A stretch of DNA of 64,000 nucleotides from an uncultured Muribaculaceae bacterium (GTDB lineage Bacteria > Bacteroidota > Bacteroidia > Bacteroidales > Muribaculaceae), in NCBI GenBank assembly GCA_944321685.1, contig CALUMH010000001.1, positions 62,001-126,000 on the forward strand, in the 5' to 3' direction. Each line of letters begins with the position of its first letter. The first letter of the stretch is position 1. This document shows, in pieces, positions 55,425-64,000 of the stretch. Both the position numbers and the translations under genes were made by a program. The notes beneath the pieces were generated by a model that was not told the origin of the DNA, made no database searches, and was given only the letters and a program-made list of their open reading frames with translations.

Positions 55425-58178
55425 TCAAGGCTTGCGTTTCACGAAATCGGTGGGATTTTCACCGTAATACTCCTTGTAACACTTGGCAAAATATGACGGC
55501 GATGAAAAACCAACGGCATAACACACCTCGGCAACCGTCTTATCGGTCGATGCCAGTAACGATGCAGCACGCTTCAACCGCACCATGCGCAGCAGCTCAT
55601 TGGGAGAATGGCCGGTAAGAGCCTTGGTCTTGCGGTATAGCTGCACACGGCTAAGGCCCACCTGTTCGCCCATAGCCTCCACACTGTAATCGGCCTCATG
55701 AAAATGTTCATTTATATGCAGGTAAAGCTTATCGATAAACCCCTTGTCAATGTCGCCCACTGTAGCCGCCGGCTGAGTAACAACGGGATTATTGCCGAAG
55801 GCAGCTTGCAGGCGATGGCGGTTTTCAAGCAAATTATGTACACGGGCCAACAGCACACGTGCATTAAACGGCTTGGTCAAGTAAGAATCGGCCCCACAGT
55901 CATACCCCTGTATCTTATGTTCGTCCATGCCGTATGCAGTGAGCATTATCACCGGTATGTGCGATGTCTGCAACTCTCGTTTAAGTCGGCTGCAACATTC
56001 CAGCCCGTCCATCACCGGCATCATCACGTCACACACTATGGCATCGGGCACATATTTCATGGCAGCCTGCAAACCCTCGGCACCGTTTTCTGCCTCTATC
56101 ACATTATACTCATTTCCAAGCACGCTGCCAATATAATTACGAATATCGCTATTGTCATCAATCACCAACACGCTTTCCCGTTCGCCGTCCTCCACCGGCG
56201 CATGTGCTGTACCACCTTGCACAGCAGCAAGCACTGCCCCTTTCCTCATGTTGTCCATCCTGCCGCCACCGGCCTCATCGTTCCCAATGCAAGCATCGCA
56301 TTCTTTTTGCTCTATGGGAATTTCCACACTGAATGTACACCCCTTCCCTTCTTCGCTTTTCACCGACACCGAGCCGCCGTGCATCTCGGCAAACGCTTTT
56401 ACCAAGGCAAGCCCTATGCCCGAACCAGCAACATAGTCGCCTTGGTAAAAGTCATCGAAAATATGTTCAAGGTGCTTTGCCGCCATTCCCGTTCCCGTGT
56501 CGCTCACTTGCAAGTACGCACGTGTGCCGTCGCAGCGCAACGATATGGTGATATGCCCACCCTCTGGCGTGAACTTGAAGGCATTCGACAACAGGTTGTA
56601 TGCAATGCGCTCCACCTTCTCGGCATCGGCTGTCACCTCGCAGTCATTGCCTGGCACATCGACGGTGAAACGTATGTGCTTTTGGTATGACAACGCACGG
56701 AACGCCTCGGCCCAATCTTTCACCCGTGCGCATATATCAAACCTGCTCAGCCTCAATTCAAGTTTTCCCTCCTCGTATTTGCGGAAGTCGAGCAACTGGT
56801 TGACAAGCCGCAGCAGTATGCTCACATTCTTGCGCACCATGTCGAGCAAATAACGCTCCTCCTTGCCCAATGCCTCGCTGCGGCTCAATTGCTCCACGGG
56901 GTCGGCTATCAACGTGAGTGGGGTGCGCAAATCGTGGGAAATACTGGTGAAAAACTTTAACTTCGAGTGCGTGGCACTTTCAAGCCGTTTCGACAGTTCC
57001 ACCAGCTGGTCGCGCTGCTGTTCAAGTTGCGACTTCTGCTTCTCAAGTTTCTGCTTTTGGCTGCTCAATTCATCGTTAAGCCGTTTCTTGGTCCAGTATG
57101 CCCTCACTGCAAAGAAGAGCAATACCATGGTCAGCACCAAAATAACGGCACAGGCTACCAGCACTATGCGCTGCATGGAATATTGCGACAGGAATGTGTC
57201 AAGCCTGCCATTGAGCGTCTCTATTTTGCCGTCGAGGGTGGCAATTTGCGCCGTCTGCATCTTCATGATGCGGGCATTGGCCTTGTTGACAAGTGCGGTG
57301 GAAAGCATGCTCCTTTGCTCGTAGGGCTGTCCTTGCAGTATAGCCATGGCCACCTGCACCACCTTGTCGCCCCCGGTGGGATATATGAATGTGGCATCAA
57401 GCTCCCCCTTGGCCACCATGTCAACGCCACGCCCTTCGCCCGGCAAGGCATCGACGCCCACAAAAAGCATATCATGCTCACGCCCGTGCCTCACGGCAGC
57501 GCGGTAGGCACCGGCGGCCATGCGGTCGTTGTGGGCGAATACCAGGTCGATTTTTTCGCCGCCTCGGGCAAGAATTGAGTCAAAAACCGCCTCGGCCTGC
57601 GGCCCGTTCCATCCGGCATCCACCGTACAACTCACCTCTATGCCCGGGCAATCGGCTATGGCATCCTTAAAGCCGCGGTGGCGGTCGATGGCTGGCGTGG
57701 ATGCCTCCAGTCCCGATATTTCCACCACCCGTCCATGCCCTTGCAGGCGGTTGGCTATATATTCCCCGGCACGGCAGCCTATGTCATAATTGTCGGCACC
57801 CACGTATGCCGTGCATTTTTCCGAACGGGTGTGCCTGTCAACCAGCACCACCGGGATGCCGGCATTGTAAGCCTTTTCGATAGCAGGACTCACGTCGTCA
57901 ACCACATTGGGCGAAACTATGAGCAAATCAATCCCCATCGACACCAATTCCTCGATGTCGCGCATCTGCCGGTGGCTGTCGTCATTGGCTGCACGTATTT
58001 CCACCGTCACATTTTGGTAAAACTGCGCCTCGCGCTTTATTTCATTGTTCAACTGAGTGCGCCAGTCATCGTCGCTGCATTGCGACACACCTATGAGATA
58101 CTGTGGCGAACGCTCGCCGCACGAGCAGAACGACAACAGCAAAACGGAAATGGCAATCAAAAGGCAAATTTGTTTCAT
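55425..58178 (-). CDS. Hybrid two-component system regulator with periplasmic sugar-binding sensor
   Basis: The 917-residue protein starts with a signal sequence (MKQICLLIAISVLLLSFCSC) and a LacI/ribose-type periplasmic binding protein domain (about 28-310; YLIGVSQCSDDDWR, VLVDRHT, AGEYIANRL). A transmembrane helix (about 338-360) and coiled coil lead to HisKA with His415 in SISHDLRTPLT, HATPase (GSGIGLALVK), receiver with Asp717 in VCDVMMPVMDG, and a C-terminal AraC domain. The architecture matches the fructose-sensing regulator BT1754. It is adjacent to the fructokinase, MFS and GH32 genes, so it probably senses fructose and activates them. Confidence 0.94.
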   Translation of the reverse strand: MKQICLLIAISVLLLSFCSCGERSPQYLIGVSQCSDDDWRTQLNNEIKREAQFYQNVTVEIRAANDDSHRQMRDIEELVSMGIDLLIVSPNVVDDVSPAIEKAYNAGIPVVLVDRHTRSEKCTAYVGADNYDIGCRAGEYIANRLQGHGRVVEISGLEASTPAIDRHRGFKDAIADCPGIEVSCTVDAGWNGPQAEAVFDSILARGGEKIDLVFAHNDRMAAGAYRAAVRHGREHDMLFVGVDALPGEGRGVDMVAKGELDATFIYPTGGDKVVQVAMAILQGQPYEQRSMLSTALVNKANARIMKMQTAQIATLDGKIETLNGRLDTFLSQYSMQRIVLVACAVILVLTMVLLFFAVRAYWTKKRLNDELSSQKQKLEKQKSQLEQQRDQLVELSKRLESATHSKLKFFTSISHDLRTPLTLIADPVEQLSRSEALGKEERYLLDMVRKNVSILLRLVNQLLDFRKYEEGKLELRLSRFDICARVKDWAEAFRALSYQKHIRFTVDVPGNDCEVTADAEKVERIAYNLLSNAFKFTPEGGHITISLRCDGTRAYLQVSDTGTGMAAKHLEHIFDDFYQGDYVAGSGIGLALVKAFAEMHGGSVSVKSEEGKGCTFSVEIPIEQKECDACIGNDEAGGGRMDNMRKGAVLAAVQGGTAHAPVEDGERESVLVIDDNSDIRNYIGSVLGNEYNVIEAENGAEGLQAAMKYVPDAIVCDVMMPVMDGLECCSRLKRELQTSHIPVIMLTAYGMDEHKIQGYDCGADSYLTKPFNARVLLARVHNLLENRHRLQAAFGNNPVVTQPAATVGDIDKGFIDKLYLHINEHFHEADYSVEAMGEQVGLSRVQLYRKTKALTGHSPNELLRMVRLKRAASLLASTDKTVAEVCYAVGFSSPSYFAKCYKEYYGENPTDFVKRKP

Positions 58179-58201
58179 GGTGGCATTTTTATTCTAAACA
58201 A

Positions 58202-58209
58202 CAAATATA
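58202..58209 (-). promoter_or_regulatory. Putative -7 element of the fructan regulator
   Basis: CAAATATA on the plus strand reads TATATTTG, a full TAnnTTTG match 24 bases upstream of the regulator ATG. No correctly spaced -33 box was found. Confidence 0.42.
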
Positions 58210-58243
58210 CGCACAAAAAATTCCAAAACCACACAATACATGC

Positions 58244-58283
58244 AAAAAAACGCCGGTCGCAAGGCAAATGCCCGCGACTGGCG
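58244..58283 (-). terminator. Terminator after the fructokinase gene
   Basis: CGCCGGTCGC (58251-58260) pairs with GCGACTGGCG (58274-58283) with one G-U position; on the minus strand a run of T follows. It separates the fructan operon from the regulator gene. Confidence 0.8.
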
Positions 58284-58323
58284 ACAAAACCTAAAAAAAC
58301 AAACCTAACCTATCAATAATATA

Positions 58324-59214
58324 TCACCTTATTCCAGTAAGTTCGGCAGGCAGCACCGGCATGGCACCGTTTTGGGTGCACACGTAGGCCGACGTGCACA
58401 CGGCCAACTTGTGCGCATCTTCCACCGGCATCCCCTTTAACAAACCCGACACGAATGCAGCCGTGAACGAGTCGCCAGCTCCCACGGTGTCGGCCACCTT
58501 CACGCGTGGAGTTTCCTGGAACGACACCCTGCCCGGCGTGAACACGTAGCTGCCATTCACGCCACACGTGAGTATAAGCATCTTCAAGTCATATTTCCCG
58601 AGCAATATCCAGCACTTGTCTTGCAAGTCGATGCCGGGATAGCCAAACAGGCGGCTTATAGTCACAAGCTCCTCGTCGTTAATCTTCAATATGTTGCACT
58701 TGCGCATCGACTGGCACAGCACCTCCTTGGTGTAGAAGTTCTGGCGCAAGTTTATGTCGAATATCTTCAATTGGCCTTCGCCGCAGGGCATCACATCGAG
58801 AAAGCGGTTGATGGTCTCGCGCGACACCACGCTGCGCTGCGCAAGCGAGCCAAAGCACACGGCACGGGTGCGGCGTGCCAGCTCGTCGAGCGACATGGTG
58901 TAAGGTATATTATCCCAGGCCACGCCCTCCTTGATGTCGTAGCATGGCACTCCGGCATCGTCGAGCGTCACCTGCACCGTTCCCGTGGGGTAAGGCACGG
59001 TCTCGACCATCGCGCTCAGCTCTTTTGTCTTAAAACTCTCCAATATTTCAGCACCCAATTTGTCATCGCCCACGGCGCTGACCACACAACTGCTAAGGCC
59101 GAATTGCGACACATGGTAAGCAAAATTGGCCGGTGCTCCACCTAATTTCTTTCCTTCGGGCAGCACATCCCACAGTGCCTCGCCCATTCCCACTACTATA
59201 TTATTGTTGTTCAT
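58324..59214 (-). CDS. Fructokinase (PfkB family)
   Basis: The 296-residue PfkB carbohydrate kinase phosphorylates fructose, probably to fructose 6-phosphate, in the cytosol. The N-terminal GEALWDVLPEGKKLGGAPANFAYH substrate motif and the C-terminal DTVGAGDSFTAAFVSG with the catalytic Asp are present. The sequence LGGAPANFAYH is typical of fructokinases rather than ribokinases. It lies 12 bases after the MFS gene and is the last gene of the fructan operon, next to the fructose-type regulator. Confidence 0.92.
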   Translation of the reverse strand: MNNNNIVVGMGEALWDVLPEGKKLGGAPANFAYHVSQFGLSSCVVSAVGDDKLGAEILESFKTKELSAMVETVPYPTGTVQVTLDDAGVPCYDIKEGVAWDNIPYTMSLDELARRTRAVCFGSLAQRSVVSRETINRFLDVMPCGEGQLKIFDINLRQNFYTKEVLCQSMRKCNILKINDEELVTISRLFGYPGIDLQDKCWILLGKYDLKMLILTCGVNGSYVFTPGRVSFQETPRVKVADTVGAGDSFTAAFVSGLLKGMPVEDAHKLAVCTSAYVCTQNGAMPVLPAELTGIR

Positions 59215-59226
59215 AATCGGTTTATG

Positions 59227-60393
59227 TTAAGAATTTTGTTTTGCTGCTTTAAGTCTCAAAGTATAATATACAAGGTAGATAACGCCCACAGTCATCACTC
59301 CCACGGCACCGCTCTGCCCCATGGCATCGCTTGCAAAGCCCATCAGCAACGGGAACACCGTGCCGCCAAACAAGCCCATTATCATCAAGCCCGACACCTC
59401 ATTTTTCTTCTCCGGCTCGGCAAGCAACGCTTGCGCGAATACTATCGAGAACACATTGGAGTTGCCAAAACCTATGAGCGCAATGCAGGCGTAAATAACA
59501 AACGGAACGTCGGAAACAAACAATCCCACCATGGCCACGAGCATCATACCGACACTCAGACCCAGGAAACCGCGCGAGCTGAACCGGCTAAGGATAAACG
59601 TACCCGAAAGGCAACCGACGGTGCGGAATATGAAATACAAGCTGGTAGCCCACGATGCCTCGTCGAGCGTCATGCCAAGCCGCTCCATGAGCAACTTTGG
59701 CGCAGTGGTGTTGGTGCCCACGTCTATGCCCACATGGCACATTATGCCAAGGAAACAGAGCAGGATAAACGGGCGGCCAAGCATACGGAAACAGTTGCCG
59801 AAACTCGAAGCCTTGTCGGGCTGCTCCTCCTCGATGGGAGTGGCTCCAAGCCACAGGATAGCTATGACGGCAATCACCATATAGATGGGGAACAATACGC
59901 GCCATTCAAGCCCGAAGGTGGGTATGGCCTGCGTGGCACCCCACATGGCTATATATGGGGCAAGGAACGAGGCTATCGCTTTCACAAATTGCCCGAATGT
60001 GAGCGAACTTGCCAACTTGTTGCCACTGACGATGCTGCTCATCAACGGGTTGAGCGACGTTTGCATCAGCGCATTGCCAATGCCTAGCAACGAGAACGAA
60101 CAAAGCATCATCACATAGCTGTCGCCAAAGATTGGCAGCAGCAACGATACTGCCGTCACCACCAAGCTTGCAAGCACCGTGCGCTTGCGGCCTATGCGGT
60201 TCATGAGCATACCCGTGGGTACACTGAATATCAAGAACCAAAAGAAAACAAGCGACGGGAAAATATTGGCCTCGGCGTCGCTCAAAGACAAGTCGGCCTT
60301 TACATAATTTGAAGCTATCCCCACCAAGTCAACAAACCCCATTGCAAAGAAACAGAGCATTACGGGCAGGAGTTTTACATATTTTGATGCCAT
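59227..60393 (-). CDS. MFS sugar permease (FHS/fucose permease type)
   Basis: The 388-residue protein has about 12 hydrophobic helices and the MFS loop motif GMLMNRIGRKRT between helices 2 and 3. It resembles the glucose/galactose and fucose permease branch of the major facilitator family. Its place between the fructokinase (12 bases) and GH32 genes (14 bases) makes it the likely inner-membrane fructose importer, as BT1758 is in B. thetaiotaomicron; this is inference from synteny. Confidence 0.88.
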   Translation of the reverse strand: MASKYVKLLPVMLCFFAMGFVDLVGIASNYVKADLSLSDAEANIFPSLVFFWFLIFSVPTGMLMNRIGRKRTVLASLVVTAVSLLLPIFGDSYVMMLCSFSLLGIGNALMQTSLNPLMSSIVSGNKLASSLTFGQFVKAIASFLAPYIAMWGATQAIPTFGLEWRVLFPIYMVIAVIAILWLGATPIEEEQPDKASSFGNCFRMLGRPFILLCFLGIMCHVGIDVGTNTTAPKLLMERLGMTLDEASWATSLYFIFRTVGCLSGTFILSRFSSRGFLGLSVGMMLVAMVGLFVSDVPFVIYACIALIGFGNSNVFSIVFAQALLAEPEKKNEVSGLMIMGLFGGTVFPLLMGFASDAMGQSGAVGVMTVGVIYLVYYTLRLKAAKQNS

Positions 60394-60407
60394 GACAATA
60401 GTATGCG

Positions 60408-62234
60408 TTATTTGAGTTTATACACTTTCATCGATTTCACTTGGAAGTTTCCGCGCCATGTTTCAAAAGTAAGGCGGTTGTATGGAGCCGACGGGAACAC
60501 GCGGTTAGTCATCACAAACTTACCACCGTCGCCGAAAGCCTCGATACTTGAACGGTCAACGAAAAGCCGCAAGTTGATGGTATCGGTGTCATCAACCGGA
60601 GCCACGGTCAGGGCCGGGAAGTCTCGGCTGAAGTCGGTTCGTCCGCTCTCGCTGCGCTCCATCACAAATTGCTTGCGGGCAATGTCGTAGTGCATGTGCA
60701 CCTTCTCCCCCTTGTCATTGGATAGCGTGAGTATGATTCGCGACGAACCCGAATTTTTCAATTGCATCTCAATTTCGTATGCTCCATCGTTGTCATCGAG
60801 CAGCGACGGCACCTCATAGCTGTCTTTTACCCTGAACGACGGTATTTCATGTGTCTCCACACGTGCTGCCTCAATCTCGGGCGACGGAGCGCAACGCATC
60901 ACCAACTCGCCGTCGGCATTGCGGTAGAGCGACAAGTCACGGGCTATGGTGTTGGCACCGCGATATTGCATCGTGGGCAGCACGGTCTGGTATTGCCAGT
61001 TGCTCATCCAGCCAAGGGCAATCACTCTACCATCGGGGGCGTTGTTGAAAGTGACAGTGGCATAATGGTCTTTGCCCCAGTCCATCCACTTGGTCTCGGT
61101 AGGCGACTCGTTCACAAACTTCTTGCCGTCGAATGTTCCCACAAAATACTGTGCAGCGTTGCCGCCAAAGGGGCCGCCGGGATTGATGTTGCATATCAGC
61201 ACCCAACGGGTCTCGTCGGTTCCTTCCACCGGCAATTCTATCAAGTCGGGGCATTCCCACACGCCGCCGTGCGCACCCTGCTTTGCGCCAAAACTGCTCT
61301 CCTTTTTCCATGCCTTCAAGTCGCGCGACGAGTATATTTCCATCTCCTGTCCGGCAGCAAGTATCATCACCCAGTGCTTGCCGGGCGCATACCAGAATAC
61401 CTTCGGGTCGCGGAAGTCGCGCTTGTCGGAAGTAAGCACTGGGTTGCCCCCGTATTTCGTGAACGTCTTGCCGCCGTCGGTGCTGTATGCCATGCTCTGC
61501 GACTGGCTGTCGCCCCAGGGCGACGACTTGGCCGACGTGTAGAACGCGACAATCGCCCCCTCGCCGAAACCGGCAGTGTTGTAATGGTCAACCACGACCG
61601 AGCCGCTGAATATCGAGCCATAGGCATCGGACTCTATCGCAATATCCTCGCCATGCCAGTGCACGAGGTCGGTGCTGGTAGAATGCCCCCACGTCATGTT
61701 GCCCCATGTGGAACCATATGGATTATGCTGGAAATAAAGGTGGTATGTCCCATCCTTGTAGAACATCCCGTTGGGGTCGTTCATCCACCCATAGAGCGGT
61801 GTGTGGTGGTAAACCGGGCGGAATTTCTTCTCACGGTCGGCGGTGTCGAACGTGTCGGAGAGTTTCAGCTCCTTCCAGCAACGGGCGCCGGCAGGCAGGC
61901 CGAGCACCTGCACCGTCACATTGCTCCCCTCGTAGGCCGAAATGTCGTATGGCACATAGTAATCGACCCGCTCGCGGGCAAGTCGCACATTGGCGGCCAC
62001 GCCCACCGGCATATTGTCGGCCGTGACAGTGATAACGCGCGCTTCGGGCGCGTTATCCTGCACAGGCAGCAACAGGAATTTAGATGCGTCTTTCACAGAG
62101 ATTATATTCTGCTCGCTTGCCAAGTGGCGCACACTGTAGGTGGGGTTCTCGGCAGCAACAAGTGTCATAGATGCAAGCCCCATCATGGCTGCGGCACCCA
62201 CCACACGGGAAATATTTTTTGCAAATGTCTTCAT
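60408..62234 (-). CDS. Secreted family 32 glycoside hydrolase (fructanase/sucrase)
   Basis: The 608-residue protein has a signal peptide (about 1-28), an N-terminal beta-sandwich of about 100 residues not found in simple invertases, a five-bladed propeller and a C-terminal GH32 beta-sandwich (from about 455). The nucleophile Asp153 lies in WMNDPNG; FRDPKVF gives the RDP transition-state residue and WECPDL the acid/base Glu. It should release fructose from inulin, levan or sucrose. It belongs to the operon with SusD upstream and MFS/fructokinase downstream. Exo versus endo action is not decided by sequence. Confidence 0.94.
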   Translation of the reverse strand: MKTFAKNISRVVGAAAMMGLASMTLVAAENPTYSVRHLASEQNIISVKDASKFLLLPVQDNAPEARVITVTADNMPVGVAANVRLARERVDYYVPYDISAYEGSNVTVQVLGLPAGARCWKELKLSDTFDTADREKKFRPVYHHTPLYGWMNDPNGMFYKDGTYHLYFQHNPYGSTWGNMTWGHSTSTDLVHWHGEDIAIESDAYGSIFSGSVVVDHYNTAGFGEGAIVAFYTSAKSSPWGDSQSQSMAYSTDGGKTFTKYGGNPVLTSDKRDFRDPKVFWYAPGKHWVMILAAGQEMEIYSSRDLKAWKKESSFGAKQGAHGGVWECPDLIELPVEGTDETRWVLICNINPGGPFGGNAAQYFVGTFDGKKFVNESPTETKWMDWGKDHYATVTFNNAPDGRVIALGWMSNWQYQTVLPTMQYRGANTIARDLSLYRNADGELVMRCAPSPEIEAARVETHEIPSFRVKDSYEVPSLLDDNDGAYEIEMQLKNSGSSRIILTLSNDKGEKVHMHYDIARKQFVMERSESGRTDFSRDFPALTVAPVDDTDTINLRLFVDRSSIEAFGDGGKFVMTNRVFPSAPYNRLTFETWRGNFQVKSMKVYKLK

Positions 62235-62274
62235 AATAATAACGGTATATGTTAATTAGCAATTTAGGTTTATT

Positions 62275-64000
62275 TTATTCGTAATTCCTGTTTTGAGTAT
62301 AAAGGCCGGGCCTGTAGAACATCTGGTTGTAAGGTATCGGGAAATACTCGTTCTTGTCGGCTGTATAACGTGCATCCCTGTAATAGTCGGCGTATGCCTG
62401 CGAGGTCACGTTGCCGCTTTCATCAACCGGTGCATACTGCAATGGCACGCCGTTCTTGTCGGTGCAATAATACACATCTTTTTGTTCACTTGCAAAGAAT
62501 GCCGTCAAAGTCTCGGAGGCTATGCCCCAGCGACGCAAATCGAAGTAGCGGCCATTCTCCATTGCCATCTCCAAGCGGCGTTCCCAGCGCAGGCATTGGC
62601 GTGCATTCTCCTTGTTGTCGAAATATGGTGACATGGGGTATTCGGCAATTTCGCACTGGTCGGCGGCATAACTTATGTGCTTGGCTATGGAGTTGCCTGC
62701 ACGACGGCGAATGTCATTGATGATGTTGCGGGCACCGGCCAGGTCGCCGGTTTCAATCATGGCCTCGGCACGCATCAGCATCACGTCGCTGTAGCGGAAC
62801 ACATAGTCGGCAGTGGCAAATTCCTGCCAAGAGTCATGATACGACTCACCCTTCGAGCGTTGCGGTACCTCCTTCATCGAGCAGTAGTAGCCATACACGT
62901 TGGGAGTGCGGGCGTTGAGCAACGTCAATGTATATTCTTCCTCATATTTATAGGGGAACGTGGGCATACCCACGGTGTGGAACAAGCGCGGATCCCACTT
63001 TTGGGCAGTAGGCTGGCCGTTGATGGGATAATCTATCTCATAGTTGCCATCCTCGTATTGGTCGAAAATCGGCAGCCCATCCTTGGTCTTGAAAGCATTC
63101 ACAAGGTTCTGCGACGGCTTGTGAAAGTCATGCCCCATAGTCCAAATACCCCTTGCTCCGTTAAGCATGACCGACCAGTTGGCTCGACCAAATTTGGTAT
63201 TGTCATCGGTGTACAGCGAGGTTTGTACCGCAAACACCGACTCCTTGCTGTTCTTGTTCTCGGGCAAGAAGATGTCGCCGAAGTCTTCAAGGTAGTCATA
63301 TTGTGAATTGGCAACCACATCGGTGTAATTAAGCACCTGTTGCATATATTGCTGGTTGATATGGTCAACGCCAGTAGTAGCCTCATAGCCATCGCCCCAA
63401 GCAAGGTCAAGGTAGCACTTGGCAAGGTAGGCTGCGGCAGCAACGCGGTTCACACGACCGCCATCTTCCTGTACACCGGGTAATACATCAAAGGCAAACT
63501 TGAAATCACTGATTATCTTGCCCATAAGCTCCTCATGGGTGTACTGCGCGTTGGATATCTGCTCCACGGTATTGTTGGCATACGCCACCTCATCGATCCA
63601 CGGCACACGGTACCACAATGTGATAAGCTTGTAATAGAAGTGGGCACGCAGGAAACGCACTTCGGCTTCGCGCTGCTCGGCCACATCGGCACCAAGCTCG
63701 GCATCGCCGTGCTGCTGCAGCGACACTATTGCGCGGTTACAGCGCGATATGGCGCAATAAAGGCGGTACCACAGCTCGTCCATGTGATCGGGATTACGCG
63801 ATGACAGCGACGACCATATTTCAAGGTGGTGGTAATTAGTGTCGCCTGTCCCCGACCCGCCTTTCAGGCAGTCGTCAGAAGTAACATCCCCGTAAGGGAA
63901 CAGGTTGAACGGATAAGTGTACCAGCAGTCGCCGAGCATGGCGTAAGCCGCAGTCACCATCTCCTCGGGGTGCATGAAAGCCTCTTCCTCATCGATTACA
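62275..64000 (-). CDS. SusD-family glycan-binding protein, 5' end outside the window
   Basis: The frame is open to the window edge, so the N-terminus, signal peptide and lipid Cys are missing; an internal ATG at 63975 is not the start. The visible part of about 574 residues has the SusD fold: the ISRCNRAIVSLQQ region, EVRFLRAHFYYKLITLWYRVPWIDE TPR block, MLMRAEAMIETGDL and the closing FPIPYNQMFYRPGLYTQNRNY. It sits 40 bases upstream of GH32 and probably follows a SusC gene outside the window. It would bind fructo-oligosaccharides at the surface; inferred from neighbours. Confidence 0.93.
   Translation of the reverse strand, partial: VIDEEEAFMHPEEMVTAAYAMLGDCWYTYPFNLFPYGDVTSDDCLKGGSGTGDTNYHHLEIWSSLSSRNPDHMDELWYRLYCAISRCNRAIVSLQQHGDAELGADVAEQREAEVRFLRAHFYYKLITLWYRVPWIDEVAYANNTVEQISNAQYTHEELMGKIISDFKFAFDVLPGVQEDGGRVNRVAAAAYLAKCYLDLAWGDGYEATTGVDHINQQYMQQVLNYTDVVANSQYDYLEDFGDIFLPENKNSKESVFAVQTSLYTDDNTKFGRANWSVMLNGARGIWTMGHDFHKPSQNLVNAFKTKDGLPIFDQYEDGNYEIDYPINGQPTAQKWDPRLFHTVGMPTFPYKYEEEYTLTLLNARTPNVYGYYCSMKEVPQRSKGESYHDSWQEFATADYVFRYSDVMLMRAEAMIETGDLAGARNIINDIRRRAGNSIAKHISYAADQCEIAEYPMSPYFDNKENARQCLRWERRLEMAMENGRYFDLRRWGIASETLTAFFASEQKDVYYCTDKNGVPLQYAPVDESGNVTSQAYADYYRDARYTADKNEYFPIPYNQMFYRPGLYTQNRNYE

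Noticed and set aside
60762..62255. A 497-codon open frame on the plus strand
   Set aside because: It lies fully antisense to the GH32 gene, whose catalytic motifs and signal peptide are clear; its product is His/Val-rich with no recognisable domain.

Overview
The window looks like a chromosomal segment of a gut Bacteroidales, most like the Muribaculaceae/Bacteroides group. The evidence is two SusC/SusD-type glycan loci, two hybrid two-component systems ending in AraC domains, T9SS-type C-terminal sorting domains, a methylmalonyl-CoA mutase pair, and promoters of the Bacteroidota type (TTTG, 19-21 bases, TAnnTTTG) with no clear Shine-Dalgarno sites. The species assignment is inference. I found no tRNA, rRNA, CRISPR array, insertion sequence or phage.

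Region 1 (1-18990) is mostly housekeeping: the end of an RluB-type pseudouridine synthase, asnS, an rluD-PASTA operon, a divergent GH20 hexosaminidase/Ser-type sulfatase pair, two nitroreductases, a soluble receiver-kinase fusion next to a UDP-glucuronate decarboxylase, groES-groEL, prfA-DUF4153-pyrF, and pgk. groES has an upstream sequence that closely fits a sigma-54 promoter.

Region 2 (19136-46729) is a large polysaccharide utilization locus (PUL), entirely on the minus strand. In transcription order it holds an ELWxxDGT-repeat protein, GH2, a second ELWxxDGT protein, SusC, SusD, a surface lipoprotein, a LamG-GDPD protein, a small T9SS-sorted protein, a LamG-LamG-GDPD protein, a BNR/CBM9-like protein, a 1340-residue hybrid two-component regulator, GH43, GH2 and an aldose 1-epimerase lipoprotein. 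Two secreted glycerophosphodiester phosphodiesterases fused to LamG domains are unusual cargo for a PUL. They suggest a phosphodiester-bearing glycan such as a teichoic-acid-like or glycerophosphate-decorated polymer. This is the best candidate here for an undescribed system. The region also shows two gene-scale duplications.

Region 3 (47191-55291) holds mutA-mutB, glnS, and a minus-strand cluster of prmA, a small hypothetical gene, a holin-like membrane protein and two YtxH-family proteins.

Region 4 (55425-64000) is a fructan PUL: a hybrid two-component sensor with a periplasmic sugar-binding domain, a fructokinase, an MFS sugar permease, a GH32 fructanase and a SusD that runs off the window end. 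The content and order resemble the Bacteroides thetaiotaomicron fructan locus (BT1754-BT1763).
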